In this document: in pieces, positions 1 to 5,075 of the stretch
How the letters are laid out: each line of letters opens with the position of its first letter
Position numbering within the stretch: position 1 is the stretch's first letter
Source: Clostridiaceae bacterium
Lineage (GTDB): Bacteria > Bacillota > Clostridia > DSM-8532
Direction: 5' to 3'
DNA length: 5,075 bases
Assembly (NCBI GenBank): GCA_012727625.1
Contig: JAAYGP010000121.1
Coordinates: 1-5,075, forward strand
Notes under the pieces: model-generated
What the model was told of the DNA's origin: nothing
What the model saw: only the letters and a program-made list of their open reading frames with translations
The model's database searches: none
Position numbers and translations under genes: made by a program

Positions 1-750
1 GATATAGGTTTTTCCGGCCCGGAGGCATGCATTTATGTTTACAATGAGGGCAAAGAGGATTATGGGGTTGTTTTTGCCCAATTAACAAAAAGAGACGGAT
101 CGTTTCTGGTAGCCAGGGAACCAATGCCAGATTTTAAATGGGAAGATGTAAAAGGCAGATATATTATCGGAGGAAGAAAAGGCGGCGTGCCTGAAATGAC
201 ACTTGAATATGTTTTAAAACAGAACAGTATTATTCCTTTTGAGGATGTTGAGATTGATACTTCAATTCAGTTTGCGCTGATGGGAGGAGCTTTCCTGTCG
301 GGTCAGGGCAATTTTGTAACTCTTTTTGAACCTGTTGCATCAAGCGTTGAAAGGGAAGGCAAAGGATATATTGTGGCATCCATCGGGGCTGAAAGTGGAG
401 AAATTCCCTACACCGCGTATTATGCCAAAAAGAGCTATATGGAAAAAAATCCGGATGTGATCCAGGCTTTCACAAACGCAATCTATAAAGGACAGCAATG
501 GGTTGAGAATCATAGTAACAGGGAAGTTGCGGAAGTGCTTCTGGAATCATTTCCCGATACTGATCCGGAATTGCTTGAGACCGTTGTGGCACGTTACAAG
601 GAGCAGGATACATGGAACAAAACGCCTGTAATGAAAGAGGACGCGTTTCTTCGTCTGCAGGAAGTAATGAAGGAAGCCGGGGAGCTGAAGGATTTTGCAC
701 CTTTTGACAAAATTGTGAATAACAAATACGCTGAAGAAGCAATGAAATAA
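1..750 (+). CDS. ABC transporter solute-binding protein, NMT1/THI5-SsuA-like (3' part)
   Basis: The open frame runs in from the left edge and ends at TAA 748-750, giving 249 visible residues. The family usually has about 320-350, so the signal peptide, lipobox and first part of lobe I are missing. These proteins capture a small organic solute (aliphatic sulfonate, thiamine-pyrimidine precursor, nitrate or similar) outside the membrane and pass it to an ABC permease. The visible start (DIGFSGPEA, then FAQLTKRDGSFLV) matches the end of lobe I. The stretch GRYIIGGRKGGVPEMTLEY near residues 53-71 is the hinge/ligand-loop motif typical of clostridial members. TLFEPVAS and the IPYTAYYAKKSY region follow, then a helical C-terminus. 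An internal ATG at 124 is not the real start, because homologous sequence continues upstream of it. The permease and ATPase genes are not in view and may lie upstream. Family assignment is good; the substrate is unknown. Confidence 0.85.
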   Translation, partial: DIGFSGPEACIYVYNEGKEDYGVVFAQLTKRDGSFLVAREPMPDFKWEDVKGRYIIGGRKGGVPEMTLEYVLKQNSIIPFEDVEIDTSIQFALMGGAFLSGQGNFVTLFEPVASSVEREGKGYIVASIGAESGEIPYTAYYAKKSYMEKNPDVIQAFTNAIYKGQQWVENHSNREVAEVLLESFPDTDPELLETVVARYKEQDTWNKTPVMKEDAFLRLQEVMKEAGELKDFAPFDKIVNNKYAEEAMK

Positions 751-777
751 AAAAGTTTTTTTCTATTATATAATATT

Positions 778-803
778 TTTTAACAGAACCTGCGAACAGT
801 AAC
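778..803 (-). repeat. Interspersed intergenic repeat, copy A (inverted)
   Basis: Read on the minus strand, this 26-base stretch starts GTTACTGTTC, has one variable base (G here), and ends CAGGTTCTGTTAAAA. It matches copy C (3121-3146) at 25 of 26 positions. A longer variant, copy B, lies at 2086-2125. It sits 28 bases after the solute-binding protein stop, just past a 12-base perfect palindrome TATTATATAATA (764-775). It has no coding potential, and its function is unknown. Confidence 0.6.
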
Positions 804-843
804 CCATGATACCAGGAAATAGAAAATATAGCAAATTACATAC

Positions 844-872
844 TTGCCGGCAAAACAAAATTATGTTAAAAT
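844..872 (+). promoter_or_regulatory. Sigma-A-type promoter for the ECF S component/DUF1893 operon
   Basis: A -35 box TTGCCG (844-849; 4 of 6 to consensus) is followed by exactly 17 bases and a -10 box TAAAAT (867-872; 5 of 6). Transcription would begin near 878-881, about 228 bases before the S-component start. This is the best-spaced promoter in the window. The predicted start falls inside the left arm of the hairpin at 877-895, so that hairpin may be incomplete in transcripts from this promoter. Confidence 0.55.
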
Positions 873-876
873 AAAG

Positions 877-900
877 TCCGGTCATGAAGGCCGGATTTTT
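877..900 (+). terminator. Intrinsic terminator-like hairpin (H1)
   Basis: TCCGGTC (877-883) pairs with GGCCGGA (889-895) over 7 bp, including one G-U pair, around a 5-base ATGAA loop. It is followed directly by five T (896-900). It could end the transcript of the solute-binding protein operon, whose stop is 127 bases upstream. Alternatively, if transcription starts slightly upstream of the predicted point, it could be the first element of the downstream leader. Confidence 0.5.
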
Positions 901-1107
901 ACAATCAAATCTGTATCACGAAGATGGGATTTAAGCTGCGAAAGCGATTATTATTGCAATCGGCAGCTTTTTTGTTTGTTTTTTTATTGCTTTCCGATTT
1001 AATTTCGTGTTGGCAATATGGGTTATCAATGTAGGTTTTACACTTATCATGAAAAAACGGATAGGAGGAGTATATGGTTTAGTTATCTGCTAAATCATGG
1101 AAACGTA
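880..1107 (+). promoter_or_regulatory. Structured 5' leader of the ECF S component operon
   Basis: This is the untranslated stretch between the predicted transcription start and the S-component start. It contains hairpin H2 at 907-932: AAATC pairs with GATTT and TATC with GATG, around an ACGAA loop. The terminator hairpin at 933-985 follows immediately. A further hairpin lies just before the gene at 1073-1099. Promoter, folded region, terminator and transporter gene in this order are typical of riboswitch or attenuation control. I tried to match it to TPP, THF, preQ1, fluoride, ZTP, guanidine and c-di-GMP consensus motifs from memory and found no convincing match. An ATG at 1018 opens the S-component frame earlier but has no ribosome binding site and an unlikely peptide, so this region is treated as non-coding. 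Confidence 0.45.
933..985 (+). terminator. Intrinsic terminator in leader (attenuator candidate)
   Basis: AAGCTGC (933-939) pairs perfectly with GCAGCTT (963-969). After a 5-base left-side bulge, CGATT (945-949) pairs with AATCG (958-962). The stem is followed by an interrupted T-rich tract through 985. It lies downstream of the 844-872 promoter and upstream of the S-component gene, so it would stop leader transcripts unless it is disrupted. A competing antiterminator pairing was not obvious by eye. Confidence 0.65.
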
Positions 1108-1110
1108 ATG
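1063..1110 (+). promoter_or_regulatory. Displaced ribosome binding site with intervening hairpin
   Basis: A perfect AGGAGG (1063-1068) lies 39 bases before the first plausible S-component start (ATG 1108), far too distant for normal initiation. Between them ATGGTTTAG (1074-1082) pairs with CTAAATCAT (1090-1098): 9 bp with one G-U pair and a 7-base loop. Folding this hairpin leaves about 12 unpaired bases between the Shine-Dalgarno and the ATG. The SD is also ideally spaced for ATG 1074, but that frame reads Met-Val-stop, inside the hairpin arm. A second mini-frame, ATG 1097, reads Met-Glu-Thr-stop, and its TAA overlaps the ATG at 1108. Confidence 0.5.
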
Positions 1111-1638
1111 ATGGGAAAAAGAATAAAAACAAAGGATCTTGCTTTGGGTGGATTGTTTTTGGCTCTTGGAGTAATAGTTCCCCAGATTTTTCACTTCTTT
1201 GGCACAGCAGCAGGAAGAATGTTTTTACCTATGCACATTCCTGTAATGCTTGCTGGTTTCTTTGTGGGGCCTGTCATAGGGCTATTGGCAGGTATTTTAT
1301 CTCCTGTGCTGAGTTCTTTGATCACGGGAATGCCACCTGTCCCGATGCTTTATTTCATGATGTTTGAACTTGGCGCTTATGGTTTTTCGGCAGGAATATT
1401 ATTCAGAAAATATAAACTGAATGCGTATTTTTCTCTTATTTTAAGCATGTTGTCCGGAAGACTGGTATATGGACTGGTTCTTCTGACAGCTGTCCATATT
1501 CTTGGAATAAGCTCGCTTTCGAATATAAGTGTTATCGGCGCGACAATAACAGGGCTTCCGGGCCTTGCAATTCAGCTTGTATTCATTCCTGCTGTGGTTT
1601 ATCTGGTGGAGAGGAGACTTAAGCTTGGAAGGGATTGA
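1108..1638 (+). CDS. ECF transporter S component (substrate-capture membrane subunit)
   Basis: The 176-residue, very hydrophobic protein has the size and about six membrane segments expected of an energy-coupling-factor S subunit. Such subunits bind a vitamin or precursor in the membrane and pair with the EcfA/EcfA'/EcfT energising module. Visible marks are a short basic N-terminus (KRIKTKDLALGG), helix 1 with ALGVIVP (19-25), the family-like LPMHIPVMLAGFFVGP (40-55), FELGAYGFSAGI (86-97), GRLVYG (117-122), and C-terminal GLPGLAIQLVFIP (149-161) before a basic tail. No EcfA or EcfT gene is nearby, so it is probably a group II system using a shared module. ATG 1108 (or 1111) is preferred because the frame upstream, back to ATG 1018, encodes an atypical peptide with no ribosome binding site. 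The substrate is not determined. It overlaps the next gene by 14 bases, implying coupled translation. Confidence 0.85.
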   Translation: MMGKRIKTKDLALGGLFLALGVIVPQIFHFFGTAAGRMFLPMHIPVMLAGFFVGPVIGLLAGILSPVLSSLITGMPPVPMLYFMMFELGAYGFSAGILFRKYKLNAYFSLILSMLSGRLVYGLVLLTAVHILGISSLSNISVIGATITGLPGLAIQLVFIPAVVYLVERRLKLGRD

Positions 1639-2047
1639 ACTGGCTAAAAAAATTCTTATGGATAATAATTACACCTGTGTGGCGGTACAGGGTAAGGATG
1701 TGGTTCTGACTTCCTTTGAAAGAGGCGTTAAACCATTAATACAGCTTTATGAAACAAAAAAGGATTCATATGAATCCCTGTATCTTGCAGATAAAGTAAT
1801 TGGAAAGGCGGCTGCGTATCTTGCTGTTCTTTGCGGAATTACCTCCATATATACCAATGTAGTAAGCGAAGAAGCAAAAAAGGTTCTAAGAACTTATAAC
1901 ATACCGGTATCATACGAGTTGGAAGTTCCTTTTATTGTTAACCGGAGAGGTGACGGAAAGTGCCCCATGGAGGAATTGTCCGAGGGTGTTAATGAGCCTT
2001 TGGAGATGTATCACAGGATCAAAGGATGGCTTGCAAAAATGGGTTAA
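1625..2047 (+). CDS. DUF1893 (TM1506-like) protein
   Basis: The 140-residue soluble protein belongs to the DUF1893 family, whose Thermotoga member TM1506 has a cytidine-deaminase-like fold and no established activity. Core features seen here are LADKVIGKAAAYL (54-66), a VVSEEAKKVL helix (79-88), VPFIVNRRGDG (101-111) and the CPMEE motif (113-117). There is no recognisable HxE/PCxxC zinc set, so it is probably not an ordinary deaminase. The start is TTG 1625: AGGAG (1612-1616) lies 8 bases upstream, and this gives the usual family length. The earlier ATG at 1565 sits inside the transporter gene and adds an unlikely hydrophobic tail, while ATG 1658 would cut off the first helix. The start overlaps the S-component stop, so the protein very likely acts with that transporter, for example in using or sensing its substrate (inference). 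Confidence 0.85.
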   Translation: MEGIELAKKILMDNNYTCVAVQGKDVVLTSFERGVKPLIQLYETKKDSYESLYLADKVIGKAAAYLAVLCGITSIYTNVVSEEAKKVLRTYNIPVSYELEVPFIVNRRGDGKCPMEELSEGVNEPLEMYHRIKGWLAKMG

Positions 2048-2085
2048 TAATCTCATTATATATTAATGGCCCTACAACATCCGAC

Positions 2086-2125
2086 GTTGCTGTTCACACC
2101 CTGACCTGATTCAGGTTCTGTCAAA
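2086..2125 (+). repeat. Interspersed intergenic repeat, copy B (long form)
   Basis: It begins GTTGCTGTTC and ends CAGGTTCTGTCAAA like copies A and C, but carries about 15 extra bases in the middle. These include CCTGA and TCAGG arms, so this copy can form a small hairpin. The similarity with copy C extends upstream: ATTAATGG lies 20 or 21 bases before CTGTTC in both (2062-2069 here, 3098-3105 in C). The ten-base core GGTTACTGTT recurs at 2150-2159. Confidence 0.5.
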
Positions 2126-2162
2126 GCTGCATGGAAATTGAGCAATGACGGTTACTGTTTAT

Positions 2163-2225
2163 TGAAGCTCTTTAAATAAAGTTTTTCGCTTCATCAGCCG
2201 GGCAATACCTGTGACGGCCCGGGCT
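2163..2225. other. Tandem hairpins between convergent genes
   Basis: TGAAGC (2163-2168) pairs with GCTTCA (2188-2193), enclosing a small CTTT/AAAG stem followed by five T (2182-2186), a weak plus-strand terminator candidate. Next, AGCCGGGC (2196-2203) pairs with GCCC-GGCT (2217-2225, one bulged G) over 8 bp of GC-rich stem, but with no T-run on either strand. Lying between the 3' ends of the DUF1893 and DUF445 genes, these probably help end both transcripts. Apart from repeat B, I see no gene in 2048-2271. Confidence 0.35.
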
Positions 2226-2271
2226 ATAATACGGCATGAAAAGCTAACTATTAAGTAAATCAGAAAACCGG

Positions 2272-2874
2272 CTATTTAAACAACAGAACAACTATGCCCT
2301 GCAGAATGCCTATAAAAAATCCAAGTACCGCCCCCAGATATTCAATATGCCGGAGTTCATTTTTAACTACTTCAACAACCATTGTCTCAAAGGAAACAAG
2401 ATCAAGGGCTTCAATTTTTTCTTTTACAATCCGGGAAACAGACAAATGTTGCGCAGCGTTGGTGATGACATTTTCAAGCATTTCCCGGATGTATCTGTCA
2501 CCGTCTTTTTCCATGAAAGCGTCAAGCTGTTTTTTTATGGTTTTGTCAGTAAATCCGTGAAGAATTCCGGGGAGCTTGTCTTTTAAAATTCTAATTACGT
2601 TTTCAACAATCAAAACCTTAAGAATGTTAATATCTTTATCGTTTATAAGGTTTTTAAGTATTTCATCATGTGTTAAAAGCTGCTTTTCAACAACAGATCC
2701 GATGGAAACAGCAATCTCTGACTTTCTCGATGGCAGTACTCCCTGTATTTTATATCCGAAAGGAAACTGAACAGGCTTTAAAGGCCTGAACAATAATCTG
2801 ACAGCGATATAGTTTGTTATCCATCCGATAAAACCGCCGATAAGCGATAATATAAACAGCTCCAGTATAAACAT
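2272..2874 (-). CDS. DUF445 family membrane protein (short form)
   Basis: The 200-residue protein is of the DUF445 (YheB-like) type, with no known biochemical role. The N-terminus is a membrane segment (about 3-25) carrying the family signature GWITNYIAVRLLFRPL (17-32), followed by IQGVLPSRKSEIA (43-55), the conserved G-hh-P-x-R-K element. The middle (about 60-175) is charged and helical, with repeated K/E/D-rich helices. The C-terminus HIEYLGAVLGFFIGILQG (176-193) is the typical closing membrane helix. Both ends are therefore in the membrane, with a soluble helical domain between. Many family members are nearly twice as long; this looks like a complete compact version, since both signature ends are present. 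The start is supported by GGAGG six bases upstream of the ATG. It is convergent with DUF1893 and divergent from GH20, so it is probably transcribed alone. Confidence 0.85.
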   Translation of the reverse strand: MFILELFILSLIGGFIGWITNYIAVRLLFRPLKPVQFPFGYKIQGVLPSRKSEIAVSIGSVVEKQLLTHDEILKNLINDKDINILKVLIVENVIRILKDKLPGILHGFTDKTIKKQLDAFMEKDGDRYIREMLENVITNAAQHLSVSRIVKEKIEALDLVSFETMVVEVVKNELRHIEYLGAVLGFFIGILQGIVVLLFK

Positions 2875-2949
2875 AAAAAGCCTCCGAAGTTATAAAAAAT
2901 TAAAGCCTAAAAGCAAAATTTCATTAATTCAGATTTATATTAATACTAA

Positions 2950-2958
2950 AGTATAGCA
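2950..2958 (-). promoter_or_regulatory. Extended -10 promoter candidate for the DUF445 gene
   Basis: On the minus strand TGC is followed directly by TATACT, a TGn extended -10 box with 5 of 6 consensus bases, 75 bases before the DUF445 start codon. No good -35 box is visible at 16-18 bases, which extended -10 promoters tolerate. This would give a leader of about 70 bases. Confidence 0.35.
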
Positions 2959-3110
2959 CAGAAAAATTAAAACACCATTAGAATTTATCCTGTTTTCGAA
3001 AACTGCAAGCACAGGTAGGGGGAAAACGCAGAATTCAGTATTCATCTTTTTTTTCTCTGCAAACCAGGTTACAGCCAGATACATTGAGGTATTACCCATT
3101 AATGGAGACT

Positions 3111-3146
3111 AACGGTAAACGTTACTGTTCTCAGGTTCTGTTAAAA
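3111..3146 (+). repeat. Interspersed intergenic repeat, copy C, with stem-loop
   Basis: Positions 3121-3146 start GTTACTGTTC, vary at one base (T), and end CAGGTTCTGTTAAAA, matching copy A at 25 of 26 positions. The first part also pairs with the bases before it: AACGGTAA (3111-3118) with TTACTGTT (3122-3129), 8 bp with one G-U pair and a 3-base loop. ATTAATGG (3098-3105) upstream is shared with copy B. Confidence 0.6.
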
Positions 3147-3165
3147 GATGTTGTCAAATAGATGG

Positions 3166-3187
3166 AAGCTTCAGCGGAATGAAGCTT
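3166..3187. other. Perfect 8-bp inverted repeat
   Basis: AAGCTTCA (3166-3173) and TGAAGCTT (3180-3187) are exact inverted repeats around a six-base loop GCGGAA. No T-run follows on the plus strand, so it is not a standard terminator. It lies 20 bases after repeat copy C. Repeat copy B is likewise followed by a hairpin with TGAAGC/GCTTCA arms, so it may be part of the same element. Confidence 0.4.
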
Positions 3188-3567
3188 AGTGATGTATATT
3201 GCCAATATTTATATAATTGAATATTTGATTATACTGTGATAGACTTTTCACGAAATAAACTTTTCCAAAAAGCAAAGTAATCATTAATACTAATAGCAGC
3301 ATTAATATTAACAAAAACCCATTAAGAGAAAGTATTACAGGCGGCGGAAGAGTTGAAGAGACCTGTTAATTGAGCGTTTGCGTTTATGCACTTAACAGAT
3401 ACTGACAAGCTGAAAGATTACAGGGGCTGAAAATTTACTGCATCCAGGACCATTCGTAAATAAATATACTATGGCAAACGGAAGCATTACTGGAAACTGC
3501 AAATTGCCGTATTGCATCTTTGCCGCAATTAAATATACGGTTACAAATCGGAGGTGTTACAGGAAAC

Positions 3568-5075
3568 ATGAATATGTTGTTAAACCCAACCGGCCTTTCA
3601 GAAGACCAGAAGCAGGCTGTTAACGAAATATCGGGTATCCTGGGAATATCATTGTCAGAGGACGGAATTCCGGTAGACATAATCAAAAAAGAATGCCTTG
3701 AATATGGTTTTGACGGTGAAAAAGGATATATTTATTACAGACACGATCATCAGTTTATAAGAGGTATTGGAATTTTCTGCGAGTATTTGAAAAGTGGGCA
3801 AAGATTTTGTGTTTCAGAAACACCATCCTATGAAAAACTTGGTGTAATGGTTGACTGTTCGAGAAATGCCGTAATTAACATGGATGCTTTTAAAAAACTG
3901 GTGAGACATCTTGCGCTAATGGGTTATTCCAGTATTCAGCTATACACGGAGGATACATACGAAATTAAGGAGTACCCGTATTTCGGTTATAAGCGCGGAC
4001 GTTATACAACGGAAGAATTTCATGAAATGGATGATTACGCCCACCTTTTTTCAATGGAGCTTATTCCCTGTATTCAAACTCTGGCTCATTCAGGCAGAAT
4101 TTTTCAATGGAGAGCTTTTTCAGAGGTTCATGACTGTTACGATATTCTGCTCGCTGATGACGAAAGGACCTATAAGCTGATTGACTCAATGTTTTCCACC
4201 ATGTCAAAAAACCTTAAAAGCAGGCGGATTAACATTGGCATGGATGAGGCAAATATGCTAGGCAGGGGTAGATATCTTGATAAGTTCGGCTATAAAGACA
4301 GCAAGGAAATAATGCTCCGGCATCTCAACCGGGTTATGGAAATAGCAAGAAGTTATGGATATAAGCCGATGATGTGGAGTGATATGTTTTTCCGGCTTGT
4401 GTCCGGTGGGGAATATTATTCGGACGAAGTTCACATAAGTGAAGATATACTTAATAAAATACCAAAGGATGTTACTCTTGTTTATTGGGACTATTATTCC
4501 CAGGATAAAAAAACATATGACAGAATGTTGAATATTCACAAAAAAATGAGCCCCAATCTGATGTTTGCAGGAGGAGCATGGAAGTGGACGGGTTTTTCAC
4601 CCAATCAATACTTCAGTGAAAAGGTGGCAAAAATAGCTCATGAAAGCTGTGTGGAACACGGTATAAAGGAAATACTTATTACCGCATGGGGAGACAACGG
4701 GGCAGAATGCGCACTGTTTTCCATTCTGCCAGTTTTACAGCTTTGGGCTGAGTTATGCTATACAAATGATGAAAGCCGGTTGGAACGTCGTTTTTTAACG
4801 TGTACAGGCGGGTCATATAACGATTTTATGCGCCTTGGAGATGCCACCCTCACACCCGATAATCCCGCACCGGGCCGCTGCGGAGTGAATGCATCCAAAT
4901 ATCTTTTGTATCAGGATGTATTAGGAGGCCTTTTTGATGCACATATTTGCCTTAATTCCTTTTCAGAACACTATAAAAACAGCCGTGAGTTTTTAAATGA
5001 ATGCGGAAAACGCAATCCGGGCTGGGAATATTTGTTCAAGGTGCAAAGCACCTTGTGCTATGTTTTGGAGCTTAA
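3568..5075 (+). CDS. GH20 family beta-N-acetylhexosaminidase-type glycoside hydrolase (5' part, no stop in window)
   Basis: 502 residues are visible and the frame is still open at the window end. GH20 enzymes remove terminal GlcNAc or GalNAc by substrate-assisted catalysis. The first 85 or so residues form a small alpha/beta domain like the GH20b domain. The TIM-barrel starts at LGVMVDCSRNAV (91-102) and continues with IPCIQTLAHSG (166-176, His174). The catalytic pair is in NIGMDEA: Asp226 (orients the acetamido group) and Glu227 (acid/base). Pocket aromatics follow in MMWSD (Trp270), VYWDYYS (Trp307), AWKW (Trp338, Trp340) and ITAWGDNGAE (Trp374). There is no signal peptide, so it is probably cytoplasmic and acts on imported oligosaccharides or recycled glycans (inference). 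The arginine that usually precedes the Gly of the first barrel strand is Leu91 here. The start is ATG 3568, with GGAGG (3550-3554) 13 bases upstream; ATG 3574, 8 bases after AGGAA, is an alternative. The C-terminal part is helical and of unassigned role. Confidence 0.85.
   Translation, partial: MNMLLNPTGLSEDQKQAVNEISGILGISLSEDGIPVDIIKKECLEYGFDGEKGYIYYRHDHQFIRGIGIFCEYLKSGQRFCVSETPSYEKLGVMVDCSRNAVINMDAFKKLVRHLALMGYSSIQLYTEDTYEIKEYPYFGYKRGRYTTEEFHEMDDYAHLFSMELIPCIQTLAHSGRIFQWRAFSEVHDCYDILLADDERTYKLIDSMFSTMSKNLKSRRINIGMDEANMLGRGRYLDKFGYKDSKEIMLRHLNRVMEIARSYGYKPMMWSDMFFRLVSGGEYYSDEVHISEDILNKIPKDVTLVYWDYYSQDKKTYDRMLNIHKKMSPNLMFAGGAWKWTGFSPNQYFSEKVAKIAHESCVEHGIKEILITAWGDNGAECALFSILPVLQLWAELCYTNDESRLERRFLTCTGGSYNDFMRLGDATLTPDNPAPGRCGVNASKYLLYQDVLGGLFDAHICLNSFSEHYKNSREFLNECGKRNPGWEYLFKVQSTLCYVLEL

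Larger units (their letters stand above)
2875..3567. other. Long intergenic region between divergent DUF445 and GH20 genes
   Basis: I find no credible gene on either strand. The longest open stretches lack a start with a ribosome binding site; for example, an open run at about 3259-3375 has no start codon. Contents are the minus-strand promoter candidate near 2950, a 12-base perfect palindrome GTTTTCGAAAAC (2992-3003), an eight-T tract near 3047-3054, the palindrome CCATTAATGG (3096-3105), repeat copy C with its flanking hairpins, and scattered A/T-rich -10-like boxes (TATAAT 3212-3217, TATACT 3230-3235, TATACT 3465-3470), none with a convincing -35. The GH20 promoter is therefore not resolved. 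Confidence 0.6.

Noticed and set aside
470..742. Minus-strand open frame inside the solute-binding protein gene
   Set aside because: Shadow of the well-supported plus-strand gene, with no SD or recognisable motif.
907..932. Guanidine-II (mini-ykkC) riboswitch from the ACGA loop
   Set aside because: Only one of the two hairpins has ACGR, its tetraloop closing pair is missing, and the gene context is not guanidine-related.
1010..1037. Second promoter TTGGCA/TAGGTT just before the S component
   Set aside because: The -35 is good, but the -10 matches only 3 of 6 bases with a 16-base spacer; too weak to list.
1018..1107. N-terminal extension of the S component from ATG 1018
   Set aside because: No ribosome binding site precedes 1018. 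The 30-residue extension is polar with Cys, Tyr and Arg in an order unlike S-component N-termini, and the typical basic start MGKRIKTKD lies at 1108/1111.
1565..1624. DUF1893 start at ATG 1565
   Set aside because: It lies deep inside the transporter gene, adds 20 hydrophobic/aromatic residues not expected in this soluble family, and lacks an SD; TTG 1625 has AGGAG at 8 bases.
2091..2125. TPP riboswitch fragment suggested by CACCCTGACCTGATTCAGG
   Set aside because: The resemblance to the ACCTGAT box is short. The CTGAGA element and the rest of the TPP core are absent, the position is 3' of an operon, and the sequence is part of a repeat family.
2294..2770. Plus-strand open frames opposite the DUF445 gene
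   Set aside because: They are antisense shadows: low-complexity Ser/Phe/Ile-rich products with no family features, while the minus strand has clear DUF445 motifs and an SD.
3020..3060. Terminator at the eight-T tract
   Set aside because: The preceding stem (GAAT/ATTC) is only 4 bp and A/T-rich, and no gene ends nearby on the plus strand.
3435..3686. Minus-strand frame across the GH20 start
   Set aside because: It overlaps the GH20 5' end antisense and encodes no recognisable domain.
4258..4539. Minus-strand frame inside GH20
   Set aside because: It lies opposite the catalytic-domain coding sequence and has no independent support.

Overview
The window looks like chromosomal DNA from a low-GC Gram-positive anaerobe, most likely a member of the Clostridia. 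This rests on the A/T-rich intergenic DNA, strong AGGAGG-type ribosome binding sites, a TTG start, an ECF-type vitamin/precursor transporter subunit, and short DUF445 and DUF1893 proteins of a kind common in that class. I cannot name the species.

Layout. Positions 1-750 hold the 3' part of an NMT1/THI5-SsuA-like ABC transporter solute-binding protein. Positions 751-1107 are non-coding. They contain an inverted copy of an interspersed repeat, a terminator-like hairpin, a good sigma-A-type promoter, and a leader ending in a strong intrinsic terminator, which is an attenuator arrangement. Positions 1108-2047 form a two-gene operon with overlapping ends: an ECF transporter S component and a DUF1893 (TM1506-like) protein. 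Positions 2048-2271 lie between convergent genes and hold a second, longer copy of the repeat and two hairpins. Positions 2272-2874 (minus strand) encode a short DUF445 membrane protein. Positions 2875-3567 are about 690 bases with no credible gene, containing divergent regulatory sequence, a third repeat copy and several palindromes. From 3568 to the end of the window runs a family 20 glycoside hydrolase (beta-N-acetylhexosaminidase type), cut off by the window edge.

How they may work together. The ECF S component and DUF1893 protein are translationally coupled and share a leader, so they probably serve one small-molecule uptake or salvage job; the substrate is not readable from the sequence. 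The S component would need a shared EcfA/EcfA'/EcfT module encoded elsewhere. The solute-binding protein, the DUF445 protein and the GH20 enzyme look like separate transcription units.

Most interesting points: (a) the S-component gene has its strong Shine-Dalgarno 39 nt from the start codon, with a 9-bp hairpin between them that would bring the two together; (b) the leader has a promoter and a terminator but matches no riboswitch class I recognise; (c) three copies of an uncatalogued intergenic repeat occur within about 2.4 kb. No clear evidence of a wholly new multi-gene system was found.
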